Notes: a model not told the origin generated them from the letters alone. 64,000 bases of DNA from Roseovarius mucosus (GCF_002080415.1 NZ_CP020474.1:310001-374000), one strand, 5' to 3'. Shown: positions 1 through 8,908, counted from the first letter of the stretch. Made by a program: numbers and translations.

Positions 1-17
1 GGCACGGATCTGCCGCG

Positions 18-674
18 TCAGTCCTCGAAGAGCTCGTTTTGTCCCGGCGCACTCTCGTCCTCGTCCTCTTCGCTGCCCATCTGCGGCATGGTCCCCGGCG
101 GCGGGCGATTGTCCAACAGGCCCGCAGCCCGCAACTCCTTGAGCCCCGGCAGATCCCGCGCGCTCTCTAGCCCGAAATGATCCAGAAACTCTTGCGTCAC
201 CACAAAGGTCACAGGCCGCCCGGGCGTCATCTTGCGACGCCCGAACCGGATCCACTCCATCTCCAGCAATTGATCCACCGTGCCCCGGCTGACCGCCACG
301 CCGCGAATCTCCTCGATTTCGGCACGCGTCACCGGCTGGTGATAGGCGATGATCGCCAATGTCTCGATCGCAGCCCGGCTCAGCTTGCGGGTCTCAACCG
401 TCTCGCGGCTCATCAAATAGCCAAGGTCCGGCGCAGTGCGGATGGCCCAGGCATCGCCCACCTTGACCACACGCACGCCGCGCCCCTCATAGCGTTTGCG
501 CAGATGCACCAGCGCTTCGGCAGGATCGCTGCCATGCGGCATCCGCTCGGCCATGTCGCGGGTGGTCAGCGGCTCGGTGCTCGCAAACAGCATCGCCTCA
601 ATCATCCGCTCCTGCTCGCCAATGGGCGGCGCTTGAAACAGGCTTTTTTCTTTTTCTTCAGGTGCTTCCGACAT
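18..674 (-). CDS. scpB: Segregation and condensation protein B
   Basis: ScpB is the winged-helix partner of ScpA and Smc in the condensin-like complex that organises and segregates the chromosome. The 218-residue product has the family length. It opens with an acidic leader, then 'MIEAMLFASTEPLT' (about residues 24-37) and the second winged helix with 'AIIAYHQPVTRAEIEEIRG' (about 105-125). It ends in a low-complexity acidic tail. ATG at 674 is chosen because it lies 4 bases after the scpA stop; a longer start would sit inside scpA. It is the last gene of the argS-SPOR-nagZ-scpA-scpB run, and only 17 bases of the window lie beyond its stop. Identity is clear from the sequence and the scpA neighbour. 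Confidence 0.95.
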   Translation of the reverse strand: MSEAPEEKEKSLFQAPPIGEQERMIEAMLFASTEPLTTRDMAERMPHGSDPAEALVHLRKRYEGRGVRVVKVGDAWAIRTAPDLGYLMSRETVETRKLSRAAIETLAIIAYHQPVTRAEIEEIRGVAVSRGTVDQLLEMEWIRFGRRKMTPGRPVTFVVTQEFLDHFGLESARDLPGLKELRAAGLLDNRPPPGTMPQMGSEEDEDESAPGQNELFED

Positions 675-678
675 ACTC

Positions 679-1467
679 TTAATCCTTGCGCCGCAGCTCG
701 ATAGCGGCGAAAACCTCCGCTTGCCGCACCTCTGCCCGCCCTTCCTTGACCAGTTCCAGCGCCGCCGCAAAGGTCGAGGCCGTGGCCGATCGCCGCCGCC
801 CCGGATCGGTGGTGAACCCCTCTGGCAAATAGCTCAGGATATCGGTCCAGGTGCCTGCATAGCCGATCAAACCCCGCATCCGCTCCAACGCCTGCTCCAT
901 GGTAAAGATCGCATCGCGATCCATCACAAAGGGGCGGAATTCGTCGCGCGTCCTGATCCGGGCATAGCCCTGCATGAGGTCAAGCAGCGTCGCCGTATAG
1001 GTCACACGCCGCAGGCGCGCCACGTCCTCTGGCACCCCGCGTGCAAAGAAATCGCGCCCCAGCCGGTCTCGTCCCATCAGACGCGCCGCGCAATCGCGCA
1101 TCGCCTGCAAGCGCTCCAACTGAAACGCCAGATGCGCCGCCAACTCCTCGCCCGAGGGTCCGTCTTCGCTCGGGTCTGGCGGCAACAACAGCCGCGATTT
1201 GAGAAAGGCAAGCCACGCCGCCATCACCAGATAATCCGCCGCCAGTTCCAGCCGCAGCGCCTTGGCGCGTTCCACAAAGGCCAGATATTGCCGCGCGAGT
1301 TCCAGCACCGAAATCTTGCGCAGGTCCACCTTTTGCGTCCGGCTCAGCGTCAGCAAAAGGTCAAGCGGCCCCTCGAACCCATCGACATCGACAATCAGCG
1401 CCTCAGCGGCCAACCGCTCGGCGACATTGACCGGCCCCTCATCCCTGTCGAAATCGTCCTCACTCAT
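679..1467 (-). CDS. scpA: Segregation and condensation protein A
   Basis: ScpA is the kleisin subunit that bridges the Smc heads and binds ScpB. The 262-residue product shows the kleisin opening 'FEGPLDLLLTLSRTQKVDLR' (about residues 31-50), then 'ILELARQYLAF'-like and 'ADYLVMAAWLAFLKSRLLLP' segments, and a C-terminal winged helix rich in charged residues. Two starts are possible: ATG at 1467 or GTG two codons upstream at 1473. ATG is preferred. Either start overlaps the nagZ stop by a few bases, which suggests translational coupling. Adjacent scpB confirms the assignment. Confidence 0.94.
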   Translation of the reverse strand: MSEDDFDRDEGPVNVAERLAAEALIVDVDGFEGPLDLLLTLSRTQKVDLRKISVLELARQYLAFVERAKALRLELAADYLVMAAWLAFLKSRLLLPPDPSEDGPSGEELAAHLAFQLERLQAMRDCAARLMGRDRLGRDFFARGVPEDVARLRRVTYTATLLDLMQGYARIRTRDEFRPFVMDRDAIFTMEQALERMRGLIGYAGTWTDILSYLPEGFTTDPGRRRSATASTFAAALELVKEGRAEVRQAEVFAAIELRRKD

Positions 1468-2467
1468 GCGCACACCCGCCCGTCAGCGCATCAAGCTGTG
1501 CCGATAGGGCGGAAATGTCAATCTCTTGGGGGGTCTTGCGCCATGTCAACGCCCGGTCGGCACGGATTTGCGCAGGCTCGGTCATCTCGCCGGCAGCCTC
1601 TGCCACCGCCTGCCGTTCCGCCAGCGTCCCGTTGCAATGCAGGATCACATCGCACCCGGCCTGCAAGGCCGCCCGCGACAGGTCCGGCAAGGTGCCACGC
1701 AACGCTTTCATGGAAATGTCATCAGTCATAATCAGCCCGTCAAAGCCGATTTCGTCCCGGATCACCTGCATCATAGATGCGGATAGGGTCGCAGGCGCGG
1801 CATCAATCGCACTATAGACCAGATGCGCCGTCATCCCCAAAGGCAGGTCGTTCAGCGCTCTAAAAGGCGCAAAATCAGTATCTTGCAGATCACTCTTCAG
1901 CGCCGTGACCACCGGCAGATCATGGTGGCTATCCGCCTCGGCGCGGCCATGTCCGGGGATATGCTTGACCACGGGCAATACGCCCCCGTCTAGCAATCCA
2001 TTCGCCACCGCACGGCCCAGATGCGCCACCGTATCGGGATCAACGCCATAGCAGCGATTGCTCAGGAACGGATGCGTCGCAGGCCCCGCCACATCCACCA
2101 ACGGCGCGCAATTGCTGTCGATGCCAAGCGCGTGCAACTCTGCCGCAATCAGACGATAGCGCAGATACATCGCCTCAGCCGCGAGGCTGCCCGCCGCCTC
2201 TGCCTGATCCAACGGCGCAGGCCACTCGCGCCAGAGCGGCGCGCGCAATCGCTGCACGCGCCCTCCCTCCTGATCAATCGTGACCATCGCATCATGCCCT
2301 GCGGCCTCACGCATCTCTGCCACAAGGGCGCGCACCTGATCCGGGCTGTCGATGTTGCGCGCAAAGAGGATAAACCCAAACGGGCGCGTGTCGCGAAACA
2401 ACGCCTTTTCCTCTGTCGTCAGCCGCAGACCCTCCGCATCGAGGATCGTCGCCCCAAACCGCGTCAC
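1460..2467 (-). CDS. nagZ: Beta-N-acetylhexosaminidase (glycoside hydrolase family 3)
   Basis: NagZ removes N-acetylglucosamine from 1,6-anhydroMurNAc muropeptides in the cytoplasm during peptidoglycan recycling. The protein has the GH3 barrel. The general-acid His/Asp loop is 'KHIPGHGRAEADSHHDLPV' (about residues 158-176), and the nucleophile Asp is in 'MTDDISMKAL'. 'TIDQEGGRVQRL' is the usual early motif. GTG at 2467 gives 335 residues and a 4-base GTGA overlap with the stop of the upstream SPOR gene; another GTG 21 bases further upstream is less likely. With anmK (36885-37985) in the same window, both arms of anhydromuropeptide recycling are represented. Confidence 0.93.
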   Translation of the reverse strand: MTRFGATILDAEGLRLTTEEKALFRDTRPFGFILFARNIDSPDQVRALVAEMREAAGHDAMVTIDQEGGRVQRLRAPLWREWPAPLDQAEAAGSLAAEAMYLRYRLIAAELHALGIDSNCAPLVDVAGPATHPFLSNRCYGVDPDTVAHLGRAVANGLLDGGVLPVVKHIPGHGRAEADSHHDLPVVTALKSDLQDTDFAPFRALNDLPLGMTAHLVYSAIDAAPATLSASMMQVIRDEIGFDGLIMTDDISMKALRGTLPDLSRAALQAGCDVILHCNGTLAERQAVAEAAGEMTEPAQIRADRALTWRKTPQEIDISALSAQLDALTGGCAHE

Positions 2468-3393
2468 CGCGTGACCACCGGGATGCACTCGGCGCGCTCA
2501 GCGACCAGTGCCGAACAAAACCGCCGCGCGTCCCCCAGATCGGCAAAGCCCATGGCCCGCAACCGGTAGAATGTGCGCCCGCCACTTTCAGCGCGCTGAA
2601 TAACCCTTTGCTTTCCATCAAGAAAATCACCGAACCGCCCCGCCAGACGGTCCCATTCTGCGCGCGCCACTTCCGCCGAGTCAAACGCGCCAAGCTGCGC
2701 CAACCGCGTGCCAAGCGGGATCGTTTCCGCATCCACCTCATCCGAGGGCGCAGATCGCGCCGCCGCCACCGCAAGGGCGACTGCTTCGGACACCGAGGTA
2801 AGCGATGCAGGGCGCGCACGCGGGCGCACGACCGCTTGCGCAACGGCCACGTCTTCTACGTCAGGGGTCTCGACCGCCTCCGGGCCCGTCACCTCTTCCT
2901 CCAGCGGGGCTATCGGCGCGGCCCCCGCCGCAATCTGATCCGCAAGCGCAAGGATTGAGGCGTTCTGAACCTCCTCCGGCACAGCCTGTGGCGCAGGCTC
3001 TGTGACTTCTGCACGCGGGGTGGCCTCTGCGACCTCCGCCGTCGGGGTCAACGGGGCCACATCCTCCAACGACAATTCAAGCGGCGGAGGGGCCAGAACC
3101 AACCGATCTGCCGGGGCCGCTGCCGTGCCTTCGGCGGCCACGGCATTAACCGACAGCCCTTGATTGGCCGCAGCATCGCCACCGGGATCGGCAGGCGCCT
3201 CGCGCATTGGCCCTTCGGCCGCGCGCACCACCGGCACGCCTGACACATCGCGCAGGACCATCTTGGTGCCCCACACCCCAACGCCCGCGATCAGCGCAAG
3301 CGAGAGTGCCGCGCCGGTCAGATTGGTCAGCCTGACAATGAGCTTTGCGCGCTCAGGCCCCGGTTCGGGCCGTGCATAGTGCATATCTGCCAT
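2464..3393 (-). CDS. SPOR-domain membrane protein
   Basis: This is a bitopic inner-membrane protein with a periplasmic SPOR domain, a fold that binds denuded glycan strands at division sites. Of 309 residues, roughly 16-45 hold a single transmembrane segment ('LTGAALSLALIAGVGVWG'). A long acidic, Pro/Ala-rich linker follows (about 50-220). The C-terminal 80 residues are the SPOR domain, with 'RLAQLGAFDSAEVARAEWDRL' near its start and 'TFYRLRAMGFADLGDARRFC' near its end. ATG at 3393 has an AGAGG ribosome site 5 bases upstream; an in-frame start 57 bases further up lacks one. The place between argS and nagZ fits a role in cell-wall remodelling, but the specific role is not known. Confidence 0.85.
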   Translation of the reverse strand: MADMHYARPEPGPERAKLIVRLTNLTGAALSLALIAGVGVWGTKMVLRDVSGVPVVRAAEGPMREAPADPGGDAAANQGLSVNAVAAEGTAAAPADRLVLAPPPLELSLEDVAPLTPTAEVAEATPRAEVTEPAPQAVPEEVQNASILALADQIAAGAAPIAPLEEEVTGPEAVETPDVEDVAVAQAVVRPRARPASLTSVSEAVALAVAAARSAPSDEVDAETIPLGTRLAQLGAFDSAEVARAEWDRLAGRFGDFLDGKQRVIQRAESGGRTFYRLRAMGFADLGDARRFCSALVAERAECIPVVTR

Positions 3394-3465
3394 GTCGCCT
3401 CTTGCTCTCCGGCGATACATGGTCGCCGGGGATGTACTGTTCTGCCTCATCCCCGGCTTGGTGCG

Positions 3466-5211
3466 TTAACGCATCTCTTCCGCCGGAGTTACGCCCAGAA
3501 TACCAAGGCCTGCGGAAATAACAACGGTTACAGCACGCGCAAGGGCGATTTTCGCCTGTGATGTGGCCACATCGCCCTCTTGGATGAAACGCAACGACGC
3601 ATCGTCATTGCCCCGGTTCCACAAAGCATGCAAATCAGACGCCAGATCATAGAGATAGAATGCCACGCGATGCGGCTCATTGCTGCGCCCGGCAATCTCG
3701 ACCAAGCGTGGCCATTCCGCGATCTTGCGCGCCACCGCCAGCTCTGCCTCATGGGTCAACCCGCTGAGGTCCGCTTGCGCCAATGTGGCATCCTCCACCG
3801 CAATTCCGGCCTCTGCCGCCTTGCGCAGCACCGAATTCACCCGCGCATTGGCATATTGCACGTAGAACACCGGGTTATCCTTGGATTGCTCCAAAACCTT
3901 GTCGAAATCGAAATCCAAAGGCGCATCGTTCTTGCGCGTCAGCATCACAAAGCGGGTCACATCCGCGCCCACCTGATCAACCACATCGCGCAGCGTCACA
4001 AAGGTGCCCGCGCGCTTCGACATCTTGAACGGCTCGCCGTTTTTATACAGCTTCACCAGTTGGCACAGCTTGATATCCACCGGCACCCGGCCATTCGACA
4101 GCGCCGACACCGCCGCCTTCATCCGCTTGACATAGCCGCCATGATCCGCGCCAAAGACGTCGATCAATAGGTCAAAGCCCCTGCTGATTTTGTCATAATG
4201 ATAGGCGATATCAGGGGCGAAATAGGTCCAGCCACCGTCCGACTTCATGATCGGGCGGTCCACATCATCGCCATGTTCGGTGGATTTGAACAGCGTCTGC
4301 TCGCGCGGCTCCCAATCCTCGGGCATCTTGCCCTTGGGCGGCTCCAGCACACCGCGATAGATCAAGCCCTTGCTGCGCAAATCCTCGATCGCCGCCTCGA
4401 TCAACCCGGTGCCATAAAGCGACTTTTCCGAATAGAACACGTCCATCTCAACGCCAAGCGCCGCAAGATCCTCGCGGATCAGCGCCATCATCTTGTCCGT
4501 GGCAAAATCGCGGATCGGCTCTAGCCAAACCTCCTCGGGCTGCCCAACATAGGCATCGCCCACTTGCACCTTCAGCGCCTCGCCCACCTCGATCAGGTAA
4601 TCACCCGGATAGGTGCCATCGGCAAAGGCCACCGCCTGCCCATGCGCCTCAAGATACCGCAGATAAACCGACCGGGCCAGCACATCGACCTGCGCACCGC
4701 CATCATTGATGTAATATTCGCGCGTGACCTCATAGCCCACATAATCCAACAGCCGCGCCAGAGCATCGCCAAACACCGCGCCCCGCGTATGGCCCACATG
4801 CAGTGGCCCCGTCGGATTGGCGCTGACATATTCCACATTCACCCGCTTGCCCGCCCCAAGGGTCGAGCGACCATAGCCCGTGCCCTCGGTCAGCGCCGCA
4901 CGCGCCACCCGCTGCCACACCGCAGGGACCAGCCGCAGGTTAAGAAACCCCGGCCCCGCCACCTCGGCGCTCTCGACACGGCCATCCTCGGCCAGCCGTG
5001 CCGCCAAAGCATCGGCAATCTCGCGCGGCTTGAGGCCCGCAGGCTTGGCCAGCACCATCGCCGCATTGGTTGCCATATCGCCATGCGCCGCATCGCGCGG
5101 CGGCTCGACCGTCACACTGGCCATATCCAGCCCAGCGGGCAACTGGCCGCCTGCCTGCATTGCCGCCAGCGTTTCCAGCACGAGGTCGCGCATATCGGTA
5201 AAAAGGTTCAT
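3466..5211 (-). CDS. argS: Arginyl-tRNA synthetase
   Basis: Class I aminoacyl-tRNA synthetase charging tRNA-Arg with arginine in the cytoplasm. The 581-residue product has the N-terminal Arg-tRNA-synthetase domain (residues 1-90). The HIGH-type signature is '[19 protein letters not shown]' (about 128-146), and the KMSKS-type loop is '[18 protein letters not shown]' (about 393-410). The C-terminal anticodon-binding DALR domain ends in '[18 protein letters not shown]'. Length is normal for the family. It is followed after 72 bases by the SPOR-nagZ-scpAB genes on the same strand, so it probably heads that operon. Confidence 0.97.
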   Translation of the reverse strand: MNLFTDMRDLVLETLAAMQAGGQLPAGLDMASVTVEPPRDAAHGDMATNAAMVLAKPAGLKPREIADALAARLAEDGRVESAEVAGPGFLNLRLVPAVWQRVARAALTEGTGYGRSTLGAGKRVNVEYVSANPTGPLHVGHTRGAVFGDALARLLDYVGYEVTREYYINDGGAQVDVLARSVYLRYLEAHGQAVAFADGTYPGDYLIEVGEALKVQVGDAYVGQPEEVWLEPIRDFATDKMMALIREDLAALGVEMDVFYSEKSLYGTGLIEAAIEDLRSKGLIYRGVLEPPKGKMPEDWEPREQTLFKSTEHGDDVDRPIMKSDGGWTYFAPDIAYHYDKISRGFDLLIDVFGADHGGYVKRMKAAVSALSNGRVPVDIKLCQLVKLYKNGEPFKMSKRAGTFVTLRDVVDQVGADVTRFVMLTRKNDAPLDFDFDKVLEQSKDNPVFYVQYANARVNSVLRKAAEAGIAVEDATLAQADLSGLTHEAELAVARKIAEWPRLVEIAGRSNEPHRVAFYLYDLASDLHALWNRGNDDASLRFIQEGDVATSQAKIALARAVTVVISAGLGILGVTPAEEMR

Positions 5212-5262
5212 AAAAGCTATCCTTGCTGCCTTGGCTCGGGTTATCCAACGGCGCGCGGCGCG

Positions 5263-5910
5263 TCAATCACAAGCGGCGCAAACCGTCACGCAAGACGACT
5301 GCACCCCATCCTTGCCCCCGGGTGCAAAGCCAAGAAATATAGCAGGCTCTAACACCACCGACAGCGCAGCCGTCGTACCCCGTCGCAGCCCCTCGGCCCG
5401 CAGCAAACGCAGCGTATGCACCGGCTGCGCACCACCTGCCTCTTGCGCCAGATAGCCGCCCAAATGATCCAGACCCAGACGACACGCCCGTTCCGCCGCC
5501 CCTGCCCCCGCGCAGGGGACTGCGTTGACAATCAAGCTCCGGCCCTGCCCGGCCCGCAAACCGGGGCGCAGCGCGCGGCTCAACCCGGCAATGCCCAGCG
5601 TCACCGCCCCCAAGCGCGCCGCCATGCGCAAAGGTTGCAAATGGATCAGCAAATCAATCGGTGTCTGCCCCCAAAGCGCCCCCAACCGCGCGCAGACCGA
5701 CGGGCGCAGCACATCCAGCGCCAGCGTCTCGATGCGCCCCGGAACCAACCGCGCCAGTGCCTGACACCGCCGATCTTCACGGTCAATCACGATCACCTGC
5801 GCCCCGGCCCGCGCCAACCCCTGCGCGAGCACAACACCCGCCGCACAGCCCGCCGCAGCGATCAGCACGGTCTTGCCCGCAACATGCTCCGCGAAACCCA
5901 CCATCACCAA
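5263..5910 (-). CDS. Rossmann-fold protein, degenerate short-chain dehydrogenase-like
   Basis: A 215-residue protein whose N-terminal half resembles an NAD(P)-binding Rossmann fold: beta strand 'KTVLIAAAGCAAGVVLAQGL' (about 13-32) and 'GAQVIVIDREDRRCQALA' with an acidic residue after strand 2. The canonical GxxxGxG of short-chain dehydrogenases is altered to GCAAG. No clear YxxxK catalytic pair is visible, so catalysis is doubtful. The C-terminus is cysteine-rich ('SSCVTVCAACD'). It sits 51 bases upstream of argS on the same strand and downstream of dgt. It may be a clade-specific SDR relative that binds nucleotide without classical activity; I cannot assign a substrate. Confidence 0.6.
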   Translation of the reverse strand: MVMVGFAEHVAGKTVLIAAAGCAAGVVLAQGLARAGAQVIVIDREDRRCQALARLVPGRIETLALDVLRPSVCARLGALWGQTPIDLLIHLQPLRMAARLGAVTLGIAGLSRALRPGLRAGQGRSLIVNAVPCAGAGAAERACRLGLDHLGGYLAQEAGGAQPVHTLRLLRAEGLRRGTTAALSVVLEPAIFLGFAPGGKDGVQSSCVTVCAACD

Positions 5911-6005
5911 AGCGCCCCAAATAGCATGAGATGGTTAGCATCAGGCCGCACAGCACACAACGCAGGCTGCACGCAGAAGCGTATAAACTTTTTCGTTATA
6001 AGAGC

Positions 6006-7256
6006 TTAGACACCGTTATCGGAGAAATCACGCGCGCCTTCACCCGTTAGGCTTGCATATTCCTGCAGGGCAAACCGATCCGTCATCCCTGCGATATAGT
6101 CACTAACCAGCCGCGCCAGCGCGGTCTCATCCGCCGCCTGCGCCAAGTCGCGGCGCCATTCCTCGGGCAGGTGATCCGGCGCGTTCAGATAATGGGGAAA
6201 CAGCGTGCTCACCACCCCATGCACCCGCAGGCGCATGTCGTTGACTTCGGGCGCGCGATACATGCGCGCAAAAAGAAACGCCCGGATTTGCTTTAAATCC
6301 CCCCAAAGCGCATCCGAGAACCGGATCACCGGACGCCCCAGATGCCGCACCTCCGCCACCGAAGCCGGAGCAGCGTCTTCCAAAAGATACCGTGACCGCG
6401 TGATCACATCGCCCACCATCACCCCAAACACGCGGCGCAGCGCCTCATGCCTGCGGCGTTTGCGATCGAGCCCGGGATAGAGCCGGTCCACCTCGGCATA
6501 ACAATCCCCCACAATGGGCAATCCTGCGATTTCGTCATCGTCAAACAACCGCGCGCGCAACCCGTCATGCAGATCGTGATTGTTATAGGCGATATCATCC
6601 GACAGGGCCGCCACCTGCGCTTCGGCACTGGCATGCGTGTGCAATTCCAGATCATGCCGCGCATTGTAATCCGCCAAGGTATAGGGCAACGACCCCGTCA
6701 CAGGGTCATCACTCCTGAGGGGCGTTACAGGGCCATGGCCCCGGAGGGGCGTCACAGGCCCATCGCCCCGGAGGGGCGTCACAGGCCCGTTATGCTTGGC
6801 CAACCCCTCCAGCGTCTCCCATGTCAGGTTCAGCCCGTCAAACTCGGCGTAATGCCGCTCTAGCGATGTCACGATCCGTACCGCCTGCGCGTTGTGGTCG
6901 AACCCGCCATAGGGCGCCATCAACGCATCCAGCGTGTCCTCACCCGCATGGGCAAAGGGCGGATGCCCCAGATCATGCGCCAGCGCCACCGCCTCGGTCA
7001 GCTCGCCATTCAGCCCAAGCGCACCCGCAATCGTGCGCGCGACCTGCGCCACTTCGATGGAATGGGTCAGCCGTGTGCGGAAATAATCCCCCTCATGCGC
7101 CACAAACACCTGCGTCTTGTGCTTGAGCCGCCGAAACGCGCTGGAATGGATGATGCGATCCCGGTCGCGCTGAAAGGGCGAGCGAAACGCGCTTTCCTCT
7201 TCCGCAACACGCCGCCCACGCACCTGCGCGGGATCAGAGGCATAGGGGGCCGTCAT
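6006..7256 (-). CDS. dgt: dGTP triphosphohydrolase-like HD-domain protein
   Basis: HD-superfamily hydrolase that removes triphosphate from dNTPs and helps control the dNTP pool. The 416-residue protein has the metal ligands in 'RTRLTHSIEVAQVARTIAGA' (His, about residue 65) and 'AVALAHDLGHPPFAHAGED' (HD, about 93-94), with 'ALSDDIAYNNHDLHDGLRA' downstream carrying another ligand Asp. Length fits the shorter dGTPase-like class. After 'LAKHNGPVT' (about 156-165) the protein contains three copies of a nine-residue unit close to 'GPVTPLRGD', encoded by a 27-bp tandem repeat. This is an unusual insertion just before the conserved 'LPYTLADYNARHDLELH'. It is divergent from erpA. Confidence 0.92.
   Translation of the reverse strand: MTAPYASDPAQVRGRRVAEEESAFRSPFQRDRDRIIHSSAFRRLKHKTQVFVAHEGDYFRTRLTHSIEVAQVARTIAGALGLNGELTEAVALAHDLGHPPFAHAGEDTLDALMAPYGGFDHNAQAVRIVTSLERHYAEFDGLNLTWETLEGLAKHNGPVTPLRGDGPVTPLRGHGPVTPLRSDDPVTGSLPYTLADYNARHDLELHTHASAEAQVAALSDDIAYNNHDLHDGLRARLFDDDEIAGLPIVGDCYAEVDRLYPGLDRKRRRHEALRRVFGVMVGDVITRSRYLLEDAAPASVAEVRHLGRPVIRFSDALWGDLKQIRAFLFARMYRAPEVNDMRLRVHGVVSTLFPHYLNAPDHLPEEWRRDLAQAADETALARLVSDYIAGMTDRFALQEYASLTGEGARDFSDNGV
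6697..6789. repeat. In-frame 27-bp tandem repeat inside dgt
   Basis: Three consecutive 27-bp units begin at 6697, 6724 and 6751, each starting gtcacagg or gttacagg, followed by a 12-base partial copy at 6778. Units 2 and 3 are nearly identical; unit 1 has drifted. The second and third units contain the hairpin GCCCC-GGA-GGGGC. Because 27 is a multiple of three, the repeat inserts nine residues per copy without breaking the frame. It looks like slippage expansion, or a small palindromic element that landed in a surface loop. Confidence 0.9.
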
Positions 7257-7268
7257 CGCTGCTTATCC

Positions 7269-7306
7269 TTGTCGCCAGAGGTCAGGCCCCATATATTGCA
7301 CCTGAC
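7269..7306 (+). promoter_or_regulatory. Candidate sigma-70 promoter and dyad before erpA
   Basis: TTGTCG (7269-7274) and TATATT (7292-7297) are separated by 17 bases, the ideal spacing for a housekeeping promoter reading into erpA, whose ATG lies about 40 bases downstream. A perfect six-base dyad, GTCAGG (7281-7286) and CCTGAC (7301-7306), brackets the -10 box and could be an operator. Which regulator would bind is not evident. The dyad is also close to the dgt start on the other strand. Confidence 0.5.
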
Positions 7307-7336
7307 AGCAAACGTGAACCAGTCAGGAGCATTCCG

Positions 7337-7660
7337 ATGCAATTGCCGCCCAAGGTGACCCCCCGCGCCTTTGCCCGCCTCGCCGAAATCGGTGCAGGCG
7401 ATCAGGGTCAAGCCCTGCGCGTCGCCGTCGAGGGCGGCGGCTGCTCTGGCTTTCAATACGAAATCAAACTCGACGAGCCCGCCCAAGACGATCTGATTCT
7501 CGAAGGCGACGGGCAAAAGGTCGTGGTTGATTCCACCTCCCTGCCGTTTCTTGCCGGGGCCACGATTGATTTCTCCGAGGAATTGATTGGCGCGCGCTTT
7601 ATCATCGACAACCCCAACGCCTCCTCGTCCTGCGGCTGCGGCACGTCGTTTTCGATGTGA
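7337..7660 (+). CDS. erpA: A-type iron-sulfur cluster carrier (ErpA/HesB family)
   Basis: Small A-type carrier that receives Fe-S clusters from the assembly scaffold and hands them to apo-enzymes in the cytoplasm. The 107-residue product has the three conserved cluster cysteines: one in 'VEGGGCSGFQYEIKLDEP' (about residue 36) and two in 'SSCGCGTSFSM' at the C-terminus. Length and motif spacing match the ErpA/IscA family exactly. A CAGGAG ribosome site precedes the ATG. It stands apart from any isc or suf operon, as erpA usually does. ErpA is favoured over IscA because of this isolation, but that sub-assignment is an inference. Confidence 0.9.
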   Translation: MQLPPKVTPRAFARLAEIGAGDQGQALRVAVEGGGCSGFQYEIKLDEPAQDDLILEGDGQKVVVDSTSLPFLAGATIDFSEELIGARFIIDNPNASSSCGCGTSFSM

Positions 7661-7723
7661 CCGCTTGTCACCCCCGCCCCCCTGCGCGATAGAGACTGCC
7701 AGAGGACAAAAGGGGGCCGCGCC

Positions 7724-8506
7724 ATGAAAATCGCCACGTTCAATATCAACGGCATCAAAGCCCGGATTGACGCCCTGCCCGCTTGGCTTGACGAGGCGTC
7801 CCCCGATGTGGTCCTTCTGCAAGAGATCAAATCCGTCGATGACGGCTTCCCGCGCGAGATTTTCGAAGAGCGCGGCTATAACGTCGAAACCCATGGGCAA
7901 AAGGGCTTTAACGGCGTGGCGATCCTCTCGAAGCGCCCGCTCGAGGATGTCACGCGCGGTCTGCCCGGCGACGACACAGACGAACAGGCCCGCTGGATCG
8001 AGGCAACAGTTGTCGGCGATCACCGCGCGTTGCGCCTCTGCGGTCTCTACCTACCCAATGGCAATCCCGCACCGGGGCCGAAATACGACTATAAACTCGC
8101 ATGGATGGACCGCCTGCACGCCCGCGCCCGCGACCTTCTGGCCAGCGAAGAACCGGTGCTGATGGGCGGCGACTACAACATCATCCCGCAGGATGAGGAT
8201 GCCGCCCGCCCCGACGCATGGCGCGAGGATGCGCTGGCCCGCCCCGAAAGCCGCGCCGCCTTTCGCCGCATCCTCAACCTCGGCTTTACCGAGGCGTTTC
8301 GCGCGCAGGTGCAGGGGCCGGGGCATTACACCTTCTGGGATTATCAGGCCGGCGCTTGGAACAAGAACGACGGAATTCGAATCGACCACTTCCTGCTCAG
8401 CCCGCAGGCAGCAGACCTGATGACCGATTGCGGCATCGACAAGGATATACGTGGCCGCGACAAACCCTCGGATCACGTCCCGCTCTGGGTTGAACTCAAC
8501 GCCTGA
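7724..8506 (+). CDS. xthA: Exodeoxyribonuclease III (AP endonuclease)
   Basis: Mg-dependent exonuclease/endonuclease/phosphatase-fold enzyme that cuts DNA 5' of abasic sites in base-excision repair. The 260-residue product has the N-terminal 'MKIATFNINGIKARIDALP', the metal Glu in 'VVLLQEIKSVDDGFP' (about residue 34), 'LYLPNGNP', the catalytic 'LMGGDYNIIP' (about 148-157), and the C-terminal 'RIDHFLLSP' and 'KPSDHVPLWVEL' (catalytic Asp-His). Length is typical. It follows erpA by 63 bases on the same strand and may be cotranscribed. Confidence 0.95.
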   Translation: MKIATFNINGIKARIDALPAWLDEASPDVVLLQEIKSVDDGFPREIFEERGYNVETHGQKGFNGVAILSKRPLEDVTRGLPGDDTDEQARWIEATVVGDHRALRLCGLYLPNGNPAPGPKYDYKLAWMDRLHARARDLLASEEPVLMGGDYNIIPQDEDAARPDAWREDALARPESRAAFRRILNLGFTEAFRAQVQGPGHYTFWDYQAGAWNKNDGIRIDHFLLSPQAADLMTDCGIDKDIRGRDKPSDHVPLWVELNA

Positions 8507-8527
8507 GCCACCAATCTATCCCCCCCT

Positions 8528-8544
8528 CTGTGACCAGATCACAG
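8528..8544. promoter_or_regulatory. Inverted repeat upstream of DUF2892 gene
   Basis: CTGTGA and TCACAG form a perfect six-base dyad separated by CCAGA, in the gap between xthA and the next small gene. It could be a weak terminator stem for xthA (no T-run follows) or an operator. It is one base short of the TGTGA-N6-TCACA spacing of Crp-type sites, so I do not assign a regulator. Confidence 0.35.
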
Positions 8545-8617
8545 ACGCTGCCCCCACCCGCATGCGACTATGGCGCATCAACCGGGCCTCCGCGCCCCTC
8601 AATCCATAGGTGATCCC

Positions 8618-8821
8618 ATGCTCAAGAAAAATGTTGGCTCTATCGACCGCGCCCTGCGCATCCTCTTTGGCCTCGCGCTGCTGGCAGGTTTCGCGCTCAA
8701 CCGCGAGGGCGCCTATAGCTGGCTCTATCTGATCGGGATCATCCCGCTGGTGACAGGTCTCATGTCCTCCTGCCCGCTCTATTCGATCCTCGGCCTCTCG
8801 ACCTGCCCGCTCAAGAAATAA
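8618..8821 (+). CDS. DUF2892 (YgaP-type) small inner-membrane protein
   Basis: A 67-residue protein with the typical DUF2892 opening 'LKKNVGSIDRALRILFG', in which the 'N.G..DR..R' pattern is recognisable. It has two hydrophobic helices ('ILFGLALLAGFALN' and 'YLIGIIPLVTGLMS') and the closing 'CPLYSILGLSTCP' motif with two cysteines. In YgaP this domain anchors a rhodanese; here it stands alone, as in many small homologues. ATG at 8618 is preferred over an upstream in-frame start because the conserved domain begins right at it. Function is unknown beyond membrane localisation. Confidence 0.85.
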   Translation: MLKKNVGSIDRALRILFGLALLAGFALNREGAYSWLYLIGIIPLVTGLMSSCPLYSILGLSTCPLKK

Positions 8822-8908
8822 CGGCAAGGTTTCGCCCAAGGCGCACGCCCCGTCTTGGCACCGGGCGTGACACGGCCCATGTCTGTCGTACACACGAAAG
8901 GACAGGCC

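Noticed and set aside
8528..8544. Crp/Fnr binding site
   Set aside because: TGTGA and TCACA halves are spaced by five bases rather than six and there is no TTGAT core, so only a generic dyad is reported.
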